Source of the DNA: DAOUAT01 sp964551735
GTDB taxonomy: Bacteria > Chloroflexota > Anaerolineae > CG2-30-64-16
Assembly (NCBI GenBank): GCA_964551735.1
Contig: CAZKEF010000003.1
Span: 62,001 to 126,000 of the forward strand
Reading direction: 5' to 3'
DNA: 64,000 nucleotides
A program made the position numbers and the translations under genes. The notes beneath the pieces were generated by a model that did no database searches, had not been told where the DNA came from, and saw only the letters and a list, made by a program, of their open reading frames with translations. Positions 27,030 through 35,565 of the stretch are shown in pieces. Within the stretch, counting starts at the first letter, position 1. Each line of letters begins with the position of its first letter.

Positions 27030-28088
27030 CTACTTCAACTCCGTCATAGCGCCTAGCTCGCGGCCCAGCGCGATCAGCTCGTCGTACAGGGCGGGCGGGA
27101 GCGGGATGCCGTTCGCCCGCCGCGCCTGCTCGGTGCGGTGCTCCAGCTCGCCGGGGATCAGCATCTCCTTGCTGGCGTCCCACATCGGTGAGGCCTTGAT
27201 CTTGCTCACGAAAGCCGCCATGCGCTCCTCCAGCTCGGCGCGGGGCATCACGGCCTCGGTCTGGATGGCGATCATGAAGTGGCCGGTCAGGCTGGGATCA
27301 TCGGGGAACTTGTACATCCCCTTCATGCCGTCCAGGAACGCGCCGCCGGTGAGCACGCCGCTCAGGATATCCACCATGTAGGCCAGGCCCAACCCCTTGT
27401 AGCCGCCCATGGGCAGCAGAAAGCCCTTGAACGCCAGGTCAGGGTCATCGGTGGGCCGGCCCTCCTTGTCGGTGGCCCAGTCCAGCGGGATCTTCTCGCC
27501 CTTCTTGCTGGCCAGCAGCAGCTTGCCGCCCGCCACGTTGGAGAGCGAGATGTCGAGCACGAAGGGGAACTCGCCGAAGGTCGGGATTGCCACCGCCAGC
27601 GGGTTATTGCCCACCACCGGCTTGCTGCCGCCCGGCGCGACCACGTTCGGCACCACGTTGGTCATGGCGATGCCGATCATGCCCGCGTCGGCCGCCATGC
27701 GAGCGTAGAGCGCGGCCGCGCCGAAGTGGTTGCTGCGCAGCGCGCCCACGACGCCGACGCCGAACTGCCCGGCCAGCGCAATGGCCCGCGCCATGGCGGC
27801 TTTGGCCACCACCGGCCCCGCGCCATCGTCGCCGTGCAGCACCTCGAAGGCCAGGCTGCCGCGCTCCTTGCGGATGTCCGGCCGCGGGTTCACCGCGCCC
27901 TTGCGCAGCCGCTCGACGTAAACCTTCGTCCGCAGTACGCCGTGCGAATCAATGCCCCACAGGTTGGTTTGCACCAGCGACCAGGCGTAGAAGTGCGCGT
28001 CGTCGGCGGGCATGCCGGCAGCTTGGAATAGCTCGGTCACGAACGCGTGTAACGCTTCGTAGTGGATGTTGAAGGAATTCTCAGCCAT
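27030..28088 (-). CDS. Ldh-family (malate/L-lactate/2,3-diketo-gulonate type) dehydrogenase
   Basis: An NAD(P)-dependent 2-hydroxyacid dehydrogenase of the non-Rossmann MDH/LDH2 family, 352 residues. The catalytic histidine is in WGIDSHGVLR. Further hallmarks are VGALRSNHFGAAALY, TNVVPNVVAPGGSKPVVGNNPLAVAIP (kept here as the typical GxNPLAxAxP), and MGGYKGLGLAYMVDILSGVLTGG. Members reduce 2-keto acids such as 2,3-diketo-L-gulonate, 3-sulfopyruvate, delta-piperideine-2-carboxylate or oxaloacetate. In the island it is probably an oxidoreductase for a sugar acid intermediate. AAGAGAG precedes the ATG. Confidence 0.92.
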   Translation of the reverse strand: MAENSFNIHYEALHAFVTELFQAAGMPADDAHFYAWSLVQTNLWGIDSHGVLRTKVYVERLRKGAVNPRPDIRKERGSLAFEVLHGDDGAGPVVAKAAMARAIALAGQFGVGVVGALRSNHFGAAALYARMAADAGMIGIAMTNVVPNVVAPGGSKPVVGNNPLAVAIPTFGEFPFVLDISLSNVAGGKLLLASKKGEKIPLDWATDKEGRPTDDPDLAFKGFLLPMGGYKGLGLAYMVDILSGVLTGGAFLDGMKGMYKFPDDPSLTGHFMIAIQTEAVMPRAELEERMAAFVSKIKASPMWDASKEMLIPGELEHRTEQARRANGIPLPPALYDELIALGRELGAMTELK

Positions 28089-28143
28089 AAAGCTCTCTTT
28101 TGTGGTCAGATTTACGAGAATGATTCATCCAAAGACAAAAACT

Positions 28144-28232
28144 GGGACGCGGACGACGCGGATACCGCGGACAACGCGGACAGGCTCCAATTTTTTCCAC
28201 GGCCTCCGCGTCGTCTGCGTCGTCCGCGTCCT
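28144..28232. repeat. repeat family D, copy 2
   Basis: GGGACGCGGACGACGCGGA plus further CGCGGACAA units, a TTTTTT centre, and the inverse CCGCGTCGTCTGCGTCGTCC. It is upstream of the Ldh gene and nearly the same as 17621-17699. Confidence 0.8.
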
Positions 28233-28267
28233 GTTTTCGTGTCGGGCGGTTTGACGCTCAGACAGAG

Positions 28268-28332
28268 AGACCGGCCGACACTTGCACCTGCGCTGCGCTT
28301 TGGCGCAAGTGCAGGTGAGCCTCGATTCCGGA
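28268..28332. repeat. repeat family A, copy 5 (inner-palindrome form)
   Basis: ACTTGCACCTGCGCTGCGCT and its inverse, then GAGCCTCGATTCCGG. It shares the inner palindrome with the copy inside the SMP-30 gene but has lost the left outer arm. Confidence 0.75.
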
Positions 28333-28347
28333 TCTGTTGGGTGCGGC

Positions 28348-28737
28348 TTACCCCTTCACCTGCCCCGTGTAGACGCCGGCGCTCGGATAGAAGAAGGCGA
28401 TGGTCAAATGCCCGCCCTCGTCGTACTCGAACACGTGCCACTCGTTCTCCGGAAAGTGCAGGATCATGTCGCGCTCCAGCGCCAGCGGCTTGCCCAGCGC
28501 GTCCGGTTGATCGCCGAAGCCGCCGTGGCGCACATAGCTGCGGTCGGAATCCAGCACGAAGACGATCTCCTCCGCGTGGCGGTGGGGCGACATGGGGCCG
28601 TATTCGGCCGAGTAGTGGGCGAAGCCCATGGTCACCAGGTTGCTCTGCGACGCGGCGTTTTCCTTGCCGGCCACCAGTTGGATGCCGCGGCCGGGCAGGG
28701 GGCGGATGGGAAGTTGGTTGCGGAAGATAAGGTTCAT
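28348..28737 (-). CDS. small cupin-domain protein
   Basis: A 129-residue single cupin. The metal-type motif is GPMSPHRHAEEIVFVLDSD (two histidines and a glutamate), and the second motif ends in HFPENEWHVFEY with the third histidine, so a mononuclear metal site is likely. It begins 9 bp after the third SnoaL-like gene with AGGAG ahead, hence is co-transcribed. Such cupins act as sugar isomerases, dioxygenases or ligand-binding proteins; no specific function is assigned. Confidence 0.87.
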   Translation of the reverse strand: MNLIFRNQLPIRPLPGRGIQLVAGKENAASQSNLVTMGFAHYSAEYGPMSPHRHAEEIVFVLDSDRSYVRHGGFGDQPDALGKPLALERDMILHFPENEWHVFEYDEGGHLTIAFFYPSAGVYTGQVKG

Positions 28738-28746
28738 GGTTGGCTC

Positions 28747-29814
28747 CTATAATTGATACACCTGTGCCAGCAGCGCCAGTTCGTCGAACACCGTCCACTC
28801 GGCGACGAAGCGGCCGTCTCTGATGTGTTGATGGCTGATGCCCATCACCCGAACGCGCTTGCCGATGGGCACCCCGTAGATGCCGTGGCCCTCGTGCGTG
28901 CCCACAAAGGTCCAGCGCACGGCGACGCGGTAGGCGGTCTCCGCGCTCCCTTGCACCGCGAAGTGGTCAATGAACATCCGGCCATCGGGGAACGCAGCCA
29001 GCCAGTCCAGCACGAACTGCAAGGCATCGTTGTGCCCGTACAGCTCGCGGCCCGAGGCCGAGTGACACTCGAAAGTCTCCGCATACAGCCGGAAGATCTC
29101 GCTGAACATCCGCCGGTTCCAGACGTCGTGCCAGGCGCGACGGACGAAATCCTCGATGTCGAAGCCGTCGGCGGTTGAGGGCGGCAGCGGCTCCGGTGGC
29201 AACTGGCCCTTGCTCCGTTCGACTGCGGACTGGACCTCAGCCTCCGGCCCTTTGAGCGCGGCCCACCCCTCGGCAATCGCTTTGACCAGCGCAGCTTCGT
29301 CCAGCCCGATCTGGCGGGCGATGCTCAGCTCGTCGCGCACCAGCCACTCCTCGATGATGCGGTTCTCCCGCACCACGCAGTCGGCGATCACCCGATAACG
29401 CAGCTTGCGGCCGGTCGGTGGGCCATAAGGGCCGTAGCCGCTGTGATGCGCGGTGCTGGTGATGCGGTGCGAGGTGTAGTAGCCCTGCTCGTCATCGCCG
29501 CGCCAGATCACATCGTCGGCGAAAAGGCGGCGGTCGGGGAACATGGCGAGCGTTTGGACCGTGCCGGCGACCACCGATTCGACGCCGAACGAATCCCCGC
29601 GCGTGCCGTGGACCAGCGCGTTGTGGCCGTAATGGGTGTAGATCAGTCCCACCTGCTTCTCTTCCCAGATCTTGTGCGTGCAGCGGACGATGTAATCTAC
29701 GATGTCCACGTAATCGGGATCGAAGCCGCGCATACCCTGGCGCCTTTCGGCGCCTGGCTGCATGAGTTTGGCGATGTCATTGCCGATGATTTCGGTGACT
29801 TTGGGTGCGGTCAA
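28747..29814 (-). CDS. double SnoaL/NTF2-fold protein, paralogue 3
   Basis: A 355-residue protein made of two SnoaL-like (ester cyclase) halves. The N-half ends in YGPPTGRKLRYRVIADCVVR followed by IIEEWLVRDELS; the C-half ends in YGVPIGKRVRVMGISHQHI followed by FVAEWTVFDELALLAQ. Each is the family pattern GxPxGK...R...DG.I.E.W.. D. The stop of the neighbouring paralogue overlaps its ATG by 4 nt. SnoaL folds catalyse aldol cyclisation, hydrations or isomerisations, or bind small ligands. Here the substrate is unknown; the operon position between sugar permeases and a cupin suggests a reaction on the imported compound. Confidence 0.85.
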   Translation of the reverse strand: MTAPKVTEIIGNDIAKLMQPGAERRQGMRGFDPDYVDIVDYIVRCTHKIWEEKQVGLIYTHYGHNALVHGTRGDSFGVESVVAGTVQTLAMFPDRRLFADDVIWRGDDEQGYYTSHRITSTAHHSGYGPYGPPTGRKLRYRVIADCVVRENRIIEEWLVRDELSIARQIGLDEAALVKAIAEGWAALKGPEAEVQSAVERSKGQLPPEPLPPSTADGFDIEDFVRRAWHDVWNRRMFSEIFRLYAETFECHSASGRELYGHNDALQFVLDWLAAFPDGRMFIDHFAVQGSAETAYRVAVRWTFVGTHEGHGIYGVPIGKRVRVMGISHQHIRDGRFVAEWTVFDELALLAQVYQL

Positions 29815-30812
29815 GAGTGCCTCCTCTCAAACAAATCCACCCCCATCTGCAGGAACAGATGCGGCAGATCAATAAAGACCCAGTTCTGCATCAGCTTGTC
29901 TCCCAACCGCCGCCACCAATCGGCCACGCGCATCGCGACTCGCGCGCCGGAGGCGGGCGTGCCCAGGTATGGCCCCAGGTGTGTTGCGCGCACACTCGGC
30001 CAGCCGGTGGAGGCGACGAAATGGCCCTCGGCGATGCGCGCCTTGTGCCGGCCGCCATCGGGATGGGTGAAGCCCTTGCGGTCAGGGAAGGCGGTCAGGA
30101 ACGGGGTTTGATGGTTGCGTTCGTACTCCTGCCGGTTACGCGAGCTGCCGATGCCGCACGGGCCGTACCAGTGCATGTCGGGCGTCCAGAACGCGGTCTG
30201 GCCCATCTTGGCCGCGTCCGCGCCGTCGAACTTGCCCAGGCCGCCGATCATCGCCTCGACCAGGCGCAGGCTCTTGAGCGACTCGATGTCATCCTGGGCT
30301 GCGAGCAACACCCCATCCTCGCCAAAGGGCCGCGGCCAATAATCTTCGCCCGGCGCGGGCGGCAGCACGCGATGGCCGGCCTGGCGCATGACGTTCACCA
30401 GATCGAGCAGCAGGTAATCTTCGACGATCCGGCCATCCTGCACCGCGCAGAACTCGCCCCAACGGATGCTGGTTGGTTTGCCGGTGGCCGGAATGCCAAC
30501 CCAGTCGGCCGCGAACGTGCCGATGAAGCAGCCGGTCGCCGAAACCCAGTCCTTGCCCTCGAACGAGCCGCCCAGCAGGATGTACGTCTCGCGCCTCACG
30601 TCAGGGAACGCGGCGCGCAGCGGCCGCCACCAGCCATCCACCACAGCCGCGCGGCCGGGGAGCTCGTTGAACGGGTGGAAGCCGGTCCAGGCGACATCGT
30701 CGGCCAGAGCGGTCGCGGCGACTTCCGCCAGCGCGGCAGGACTCGCTGCGTCGAGTTGCTGCCAGAAGTCCCAGATGAGGTGTTTGTTGTGTTGGATCAG
30801 GTTGTTGGTCAT
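29811..30812 (-). CDS. double SnoaL/NTF2-fold protein, paralogue 2
   Basis: A second tandem-SnoaL protein, 333 residues from the preferred start at 30812 (GAGAA ahead); an ATG at 30836 has no clear site. N-half: WVGIPATGKPTSIRWGEFCA with GRIVEDYLLLDLVNVMRQ. C-half: FWTPDMHWYGPCGIGSSRN, EGHFVASTGWPSV and QNWVFIDLPHLFLQMGVDLF. The C-half is clearly related to that of paralogue 1 (YWHPRMNWYGPAGIGTAR, DYVATTGWPNM, ENWVLVDLLHVYAQLGMDVF). The stop overlaps paralogue 3 by 4 nt. The function is unknown. Confidence 0.85.
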   Translation of the reverse strand: MTNNLIQHNKHLIWDFWQQLDAASPAALAEVAATALADDVAWTGFHPFNELPGRAAVVDGWWRPLRAAFPDVRRETYILLGGSFEGKDWVSATGCFIGTFAADWVGIPATGKPTSIRWGEFCAVQDGRIVEDYLLLDLVNVMRQAGHRVLPPAPGEDYWPRPFGEDGVLLAAQDDIESLKSLRLVEAMIGGLGKFDGADAAKMGQTAFWTPDMHWYGPCGIGSSRNRQEYERNHQTPFLTAFPDRKGFTHPDGGRHKARIAEGHFVASTGWPSVRATHLGPYLGTPASGARVAMRVADWWRRLGDKLMQNWVFIDLPHLFLQMGVDLFERRHS

Positions 30813-30839
30813 TTGATTCTCAAAAAGATCAGTCATATC

Positions 30840-30904
30840 CTGGAATCGAGGCTTCAGCCGGTCAGATGGTCAACACGAGAGACCGGCTAAAGCCTCGATT
30901 CCAG
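30840..30904. repeat. repeat family A, copy 6 (intact)
   Basis: TGGAATCGAGGCTTCAGCCG at the left and its inverse to 30904 around a centre with GTCAACACG. It sits between paralogues 1 and 2 of the SnoaL set, the only repeat within that core. Confidence 0.85.
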
Positions 30905-30909
30905 CTTTT

Positions 30910-31935
30910 TCAACCGCCCGACTGTCGGGTATAGGTCAGTTCGCGCATCCGCGAAAACACATCCATACCGAGCTGCGCATACACGTGCAGCAGATCCACC
31001 AGCACCCAGTTTTCCCGGATCAGGCCATTCTCGCAGCGCCAAAAGTCCAGGCTGCGAATGGTGATCGGCTGGTTGCCGGGCGCGATCCCCAGCCAGCCGT
31101 CGCCGGTGACCGTCATCTGCATGTTGGGCCAGCCCGTGGTCGCCACGTAGTCGCCATCACCGAACATCACCCCATGGCCGGAAAGGATCACCCGGCGGTC
31201 GGGCAGCGCCTTCAGGAAGGGGGCCTGATGCTGGCGGCGGAACGCAGCGATGCCCCGCGCCGTGCCGATGCCGGCCGGACCGTACCAGTTCATCCTGGGG
31301 TGCCAGTAGCGTTCCAGTTGCATAATCTCGGGGCCGCCGAGGCGGGGGTGCTTGCCCATGTCGGTCAGCATGTCGCGCACCAGGGTCACGCTGGCTTCCG
31401 TTTTCGCCGGGTCATACGGCCGCGGTGCGATGCCATCCTGCGTTGCCGGGCCGGGCACGAGCCATTCCACGCCCAAGCTCGGCACGAGCGGCCAGGCATG
31501 GGCCTGCAGCATCAACTGGGGGATGTCCCACACGGCCTGCATTTCAACCACGCGCTGCCCCACGATGCGGAAGAACTCGTGATAGCGCATGGCGACAGCC
31601 TGGCGGGTCGGCGGGATGTCAAGCCACGGCTGCGCAAACACGCCCATGTAGTGGCCGGCGCAGCCCACCCACGCTTCCGCCTCGGAAAGCCCGGCGATCG
31701 TGATGAACTCGCGGCGCTCCAGGTCGGGGATGGCGTTCAGCAGCGGCCGGTAGGCGTGCTCGAACAGACCGTCCGGCCCAGCCAATTCCTCGAACGGCGT
31801 GGGCAGGCGCACCGCGCAATCCGGTGCGAAGATTTCGCGCAGTTGGCCGGGCAACGCCTGTACGTCGCAATCGTAGAGCGCCGCGCCGAGTTTTCCGATG
31901 AGTTGCTTATCTTGTTGATAGCTATGGTAGGTCAT
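30910..31935 (-). CDS. double SnoaL/NTF2-fold protein, paralogue 1
   Basis: First of three tandem-SnoaL genes, 341 residues, begun by ATG at 31935 behind GAGGGATT and 14 bp after the permease stop. N-half: WVGCAGHYMGVFAQPW, IPPTRQAVAMRYHEFFRIVG and VVEMQAVWDIPQLMLQAH. C-half as described for paralogue 2. Its N-half carries IPPTRQ in place of GxPxTGK, so the pocket may differ from its sisters. The tight junction with the permease gene puts the set under the same control as sugar uptake. The function is unknown. Confidence 0.85.
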   Translation of the reverse strand: MTYHSYQQDKQLIGKLGAALYDCDVQALPGQLREIFAPDCAVRLPTPFEELAGPDGLFEHAYRPLLNAIPDLERREFITIAGLSEAEAWVGCAGHYMGVFAQPWLDIPPTRQAVAMRYHEFFRIVGQRVVEMQAVWDIPQLMLQAHAWPLVPSLGVEWLVPGPATQDGIAPRPYDPAKTEASVTLVRDMLTDMGKHPRLGGPEIMQLERYWHPRMNWYGPAGIGTARGIAAFRRQHQAPFLKALPDRRVILSGHGVMFGDGDYVATTGWPNMQMTVTGDGWLGIAPGNQPITIRSLDFWRCENGLIRENWVLVDLLHVYAQLGMDVFSRMRELTYTRQSGG

Positions 31936-31949
31936 AATCCCTCGGCGGA

Positions 31950-32957
31950 TTACCCTTTCACCGCGCCCGATGCCAGGCCCTTGATCAAGTACTTCTGGAA
32001 GAAGATGATCACGAAGATGATCGGCAGCGTGATGGAGACGGAGCCGGCCGCGGCCAGGGTGAGATGGCTGGCATCTTCGCCGCTGGTATAGGCCGCGATC
32101 GCCACCGGCAGCGTCCAGTTCGATTGGGTTAAGATGCGCGCCAACAGGAATTCATTGTAGGCCAGCAGGAGGGTGAACAGGCTGGTGGTGATGATGCCCG
32201 GCCAGGTGATCGGCACGATGACCCGGAGGAACGACTGCAGCCGGCCTGCGCCGTCCATCATCGCGGCTTCCTCGATCTCGCGCGGGATCTCCATGAAGAA
32301 GCTGCGCAGCATCCAGATGGTGAACGGCTGGTTCACCGCGACCAACACCAGGATCAGCAACAGGTGGGTGTCGTAGAGGCCCGACATCTGGCCGAGAAAA
32401 TAATAGGGCAGCACGAACGCCATCCTGGGCAGGGCGCGAAAGCCCAACGCCGCCACCAGAATCACGACCCCCAGAATGCCCGAATAGCGCGCTAGCCCGT
32501 AGCCGCCCAGGCAGCCGATGCTGATAGAGATCACGAGGGTGCCGACCGTGACGATGACGCTGTTAAGAAAGTAACCGTAGAACTCCGCCATGTTGGCGAT
32601 GCGCGGCAAAACCAGCAGCGCGGCCACGAGCACGGCAACAATACCCGCGGAGATGGCCGTGCGTGACACGCGCCAGTTCTTGGAGAGCACGCCCACGGCG
32701 ACCAGGATAGCGATCAAGACCAGCAGGCCGATGCCGTAGGGCGCGAAGTCCTTGAGTGGCACGTTAAGCCACAACTCAGTGTAGTTATTGGCCGTCGCCT
32801 CGAACCCGATGATCTTTGGGATGCGCGCGTTGGCGTCAATGGGCCGTTTAAGCGAGTTCAACATGGTCCAGGCAAACGGCAACACGCTGTACAGGATCCA
32901 GACCACCAGCAGCAGGTGGACCCCGATACGCAAAATCGGACTCTTGATGCGGGTCAT
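31950..32957 (-). CDS. carbohydrate ABC transporter permease (MalG/CUT1 type)
   Basis: Inner-membrane permease subunit, 335 residues, longer than the usual 275-300 because of an extra hydrophobic stretch at about 55-105. An N-terminal membrane segment (VWILYSVLPFAWTMLNSLK) is followed by the extra segments and a binding-protein-dependent transport domain. The EAA loop is EIEEAAMMDGAGRLQSFLRVIVPITWPG. The start overlaps the stop of the other permease by 1 nt (TGATG). It would pair with the next gene and take up a sugar delivered by the lipoprotein upstream. Confidence 0.93.
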   Translation of the reverse strand: MTRIKSPILRIGVHLLLVVWILYSVLPFAWTMLNSLKRPIDANARIPKIIGFEATANNYTELWLNVPLKDFAPYGIGLLVLIAILVAVGVLSKNWRVSRTAISAGIVAVLVAALLVLPRIANMAEFYGYFLNSVIVTVGTLVISISIGCLGGYGLARYSGILGVVILVAALGFRALPRMAFVLPYYFLGQMSGLYDTHLLLILVLVAVNQPFTIWMLRSFFMEIPREIEEAAMMDGAGRLQSFLRVIVPITWPGIITTSLFTLLLAYNEFLLARILTQSNWTLPVAIAAYTSGEDASHLTLAAAGSVSITLPIIFVIIFFQKYLIKGLASGAVKG

Positions 32958-33817
32958 CAGCGTTCCTCCGTTTGCTGGCGATAGGTCGTGATCAGGAAGG
33001 GGATCAGGACGACGAAAATCCCGATCACGGTCAGCACCGCCATCGCGTTCGCCTTGCCAAGCTGGCCGAATGATAGCGCGACCTTGAAGTTGTAATACAT
33101 CAGCGTATCCGCTTTAAATAACGGGTTCTGCTTGGTCAGCACAAAGATGCTGTCGAAGACGCGGTAAGCGTCCATGATGCCGATCAGGCTGATGAACACG
33201 AGCAAAGATCGCAGATGCGGGATCACCACATACCAGATCTTCTGCAAGGTATTGGCCCCGTCAACGGTCGCGGCTTCCATCGGTTCCTGCGGCAGCGATT
33301 GCAGCCCCGCGAAGAGGGTGATCATGGCAAAGGGCGTCGAGTACCAAACGCCGTGCAGCATAATCAACGTGCGTACCGTGTCGCTATTCATCGTCAATCT
33401 GTAGTCGAACAGCAGATTCAGCAAGTAGGTGTAGAGCCCGCTGCGGTCGAACATGTTGCGGAACATCAGCGTGCCAACAACCGGGGTGACGATGAAAGGC
33501 AGCAGTGACGCGGCAATGTAGATACCGCGGAAGCGCGTGACCTGATCCAAGAGGGATGCGATCAAGAAGCCGATCAAAATCTGCGCGGGCACGGTGATCA
33601 CGATGTAAAGCAGCGTGAAACGCAACGAAGCCCAGAACTCCGGATCCGAGAGGACCTCAGTATAGTTCTCCAACCCGACCCACTGCGGCGTTTCCAGGTT
33701 CCGAAATGTGATGAAGTTGAACCCCAGCCAGATGGCGGTCACCAGGGGCAACACCATCAGCAGCAACATCATCGCCAGACTGGGACTTACGAAAGTGAGA
33801 AACGTGCTTCTCTTCAT
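32957..33817 (-). CDS. carbohydrate ABC transporter permease (MalF/UgpA type)
   Basis: 286 residues with about six membrane segments. The EAA motif is EPMEAATVDGANTLQKIWYVVIPHL, typical of CUT1 transporters. GGAGG lies ahead of the ATG. It is separated from the binding-protein gene by a hairpin. No ATPase gene accompanies the system; CUT1 transporters often share one MsmX/UgpC-type ATPase encoded elsewhere. Confidence 0.93.
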   Translation of the reverse strand: MKRSTFLTFVSPSLAMMLLLMVLPLVTAIWLGFNFITFRNLETPQWVGLENYTEVLSDPEFWASLRFTLLYIVITVPAQILIGFLIASLLDQVTRFRGIYIAASLLPFIVTPVVGTLMFRNMFDRSGLYTYLLNLLFDYRLTMNSDTVRTLIMLHGVWYSTPFAMITLFAGLQSLPQEPMEAATVDGANTLQKIWYVVIPHLRSLLVFISLIGIMDAYRVFDSIFVLTKQNPLFKADTLMYYNFKVALSFGQLGKANAMAVLTVIGIFVVLIPFLITTYRQQTEER

Positions 33818-33844
33818 GTCGCGGCGCCTCCTGAGCCGGGGAAA

Positions 33845-33880
33845 GTGAGAACCTGGCTGTCGTTCGAGTCAGGTTCTCAC
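33845..33880 (-). terminator. intra-operon hairpin between binding protein and permeases
   Basis: A perfect 11-bp stem (33845-33855 with 33870-33880) around a 14-nt loop, followed on the minus strand by TTTCCCC. It lies 15 bp after the binding-protein stop and could act as partial terminator or 3' stabiliser that keeps the binding protein in excess. Confidence 0.6.
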
Positions 33881-33895
33881 ACGTTGACAGCACGG

Positions 33896-35335
33896 TTACT
33901 TGATATAACCTTGCTTGGTGGCCTCAGCCACGTACAGCTCCGCTGCGGCGTCCAACGCCTGTTGCGGCGTCATCTCGCCGGTCGCCACCTTGGGCAGGGT
34001 GTTCTCGATGGCCGTGCGGGCCAGCGCGCCGGCGGGGTTGGGACCGTAGTTGCTGGCGCCGTTGGCGATGGTTGCCAGAGCCGCCTCAAGATAGCGGCCG
34101 CCCTTACCTTCCTTGGCGATGGTCGAGCGGGTCACCAGACCCAGCTTGGCGGCTTCGATCTGGCTTTCGAGGTCTGCCGCTTCCATGATGACGCGGAAGA
34201 TCAGGTCGGGATCCACGTCGGTCTTCGCCGGGATGACGTAGAAGTCAGCCGCGGCCGGGCCGGCGTGGGGGCCGCCCTTCACCGCGCTCGGGGCCGGCGC
34301 GAAGCCGATCTTGCCTACGAGCTGCGACTTTTCCGGGTTGTCCATGTTCGCCGCACGGCTGGCCCAGGTGTTCGCGCTCGCCTGCGTGCCGGTCTCCAGG
34401 CCAATTTCAACGTCGTCGATGCTGAGCGTCAGGCCCTCTGGGCCCATGCACGCCTCAACGACTTCCATGATCTTCTCGACGGCCTTCACCCCTTCGGGGC
34501 TGTTGAACTTCGGCGTGCTGTCCTCGTTCAGCCAGTCACCGCCGTAGGCCTTGAGCATGCTGTGAAACTCAATGCGCCATGCCCACCCCGCGTGCAGGTT
34601 GATCGCGAACGGCACTTCCAGATCCTTGTCTTCCTTCAGTTTGGCGCAGGTCGCGATCACGTCGTCGTAGGTTTCGGGCGCGGCCAGGCCGTGCTTGGTG
34701 AACACATCGGTATTGTAGAAGTAATGCATGGTGTTGGCAACGATGGGGATGCCGTACACCTTGCCATTGTAGGTGCCCAGTTTGTAGAGCGCATCCGAGA
34801 TGTCGCCCAGATTGTATTGATCCTTGTATTTGGCGATGAGCTCATCCAACGCCAGCAGCTTCTCCTGCGCGGCCAACTCGGTCAGCAGCGGATCATCCAC
34901 ATGGACGATCTCGTAGGGCGAGGTGCCTTTGCCGGACAGCGCCAGGCGGGCCTGCTCGCGCGCGGAGCCGGAATCGAGCAACTGTGTGTTGACGCGAATA
35001 TTCTGGACACCGTTGCACTTCTCTAGCTCTTTGGCGTAAAACGACGTGATGGGGAAGGCCCAGCCGAGCATGTCTACCTGGGTCGCCTTCTCAGGCGCAG
35101 CCACGTTGCAGCCGGACGGCTGAGGCGGCACCGGTGTGGCCTCGACCACCTTCTCGACCACCTTTTCGACCACCTGGGTCACAACCTTCTCGACCTGCAC
35201 CTCTTTGGTCACGACCTTCTCCACCTCTTGGGTGACGATCTTTTCCACCACTTGAGGGGTCGGCGCCGCGCAGGCGGCGAACAACGTCGCCAGCAGGGCG
35301 ACTACGAGCAGAACAGCCAGTTTCTTAGAAAACAC
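33896..35335 (-). CDS. extracellular sugar-binding lipoprotein of an ABC transporter
   Basis: A 479-residue family 1-type solute-binding protein. The start is GTG at 35335 behind AGGAGG. The signal peptide ends in the lipobox LFAAC with lipidation at Cys22. Next is a linker of repeated VEKVVT-like units (about 30-60), a hallmark of Chloroflexota binding proteins, which should space the receptor from the membrane. The globular part contains YEIVHVDDPLLTELAAQ and KVYGIPIVANTMHYFYNTD, the latter the usual hinge motif. It precedes two permeases. The ligand is presumably an oligosaccharide or sugar derivative. Confidence 0.93.
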   Translation of the reverse strand: MFSKKLAVLLVVALLATLFAACAAPTPQVVEKIVTQEVEKVVTKEVQVEKVVTQVVEKVVEKVVEATPVPPQPSGCNVAAPEKATQVDMLGWAFPITSFYAKELEKCNGVQNIRVNTQLLDSGSAREQARLALSGKGTSPYEIVHVDDPLLTELAAQEKLLALDELIAKYKDQYNLGDISDALYKLGTYNGKVYGIPIVANTMHYFYNTDVFTKHGLAAPETYDDVIATCAKLKEDKDLEVPFAINLHAGWAWRIEFHSMLKAYGGDWLNEDSTPKFNSPEGVKAVEKIMEVVEACMGPEGLTLSIDDVEIGLETGTQASANTWASRAANMDNPEKSQLVGKIGFAPAPSAVKGGPHAGPAAADFYVIPAKTDVDPDLIFRVIMEAADLESQIEAAKLGLVTRSTIAKEGKGGRYLEAALATIANGASNYGPNPAGALARTAIENTLPKVATGEMTPQQALDAAAELYVAEATKQGYIK

Positions 35336-35565
35336 CTTTTCCTCCTATTGTTCTGTGAAACGAGTAAACCATCCGCGTGTAGAACTACAAGACACTACGC
35401 TATCTTCTTTCGCCACCTCCGTCTTGCTCCCACTGGGACCACTGCAACATCAAATGCGCAATAGCTCAATGCTCGTCTGCTTCAGATACAACGGCGCGGG
35501 CTGTGTGATGCTCAGAAGACCCGGGAATCGTCTCTCTGGCTTTCCAGGAGCCCATTCCGCAACGA

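Noticed and set aside
28112..28798. A 228-codon minus-strand frame overlapping the cupin gene.
   Set aside because: It runs through repeat families D and A and conflicts with the cupin frame, which has metal motifs and a good ribosome binding site.
33845..35026. A 393-codon frame antisense to the sugar-binding protein gene.
   Set aside because: No domain, no ribosome binding site, and fully overlapped by a gene with clear lipoprotein and binding motifs.
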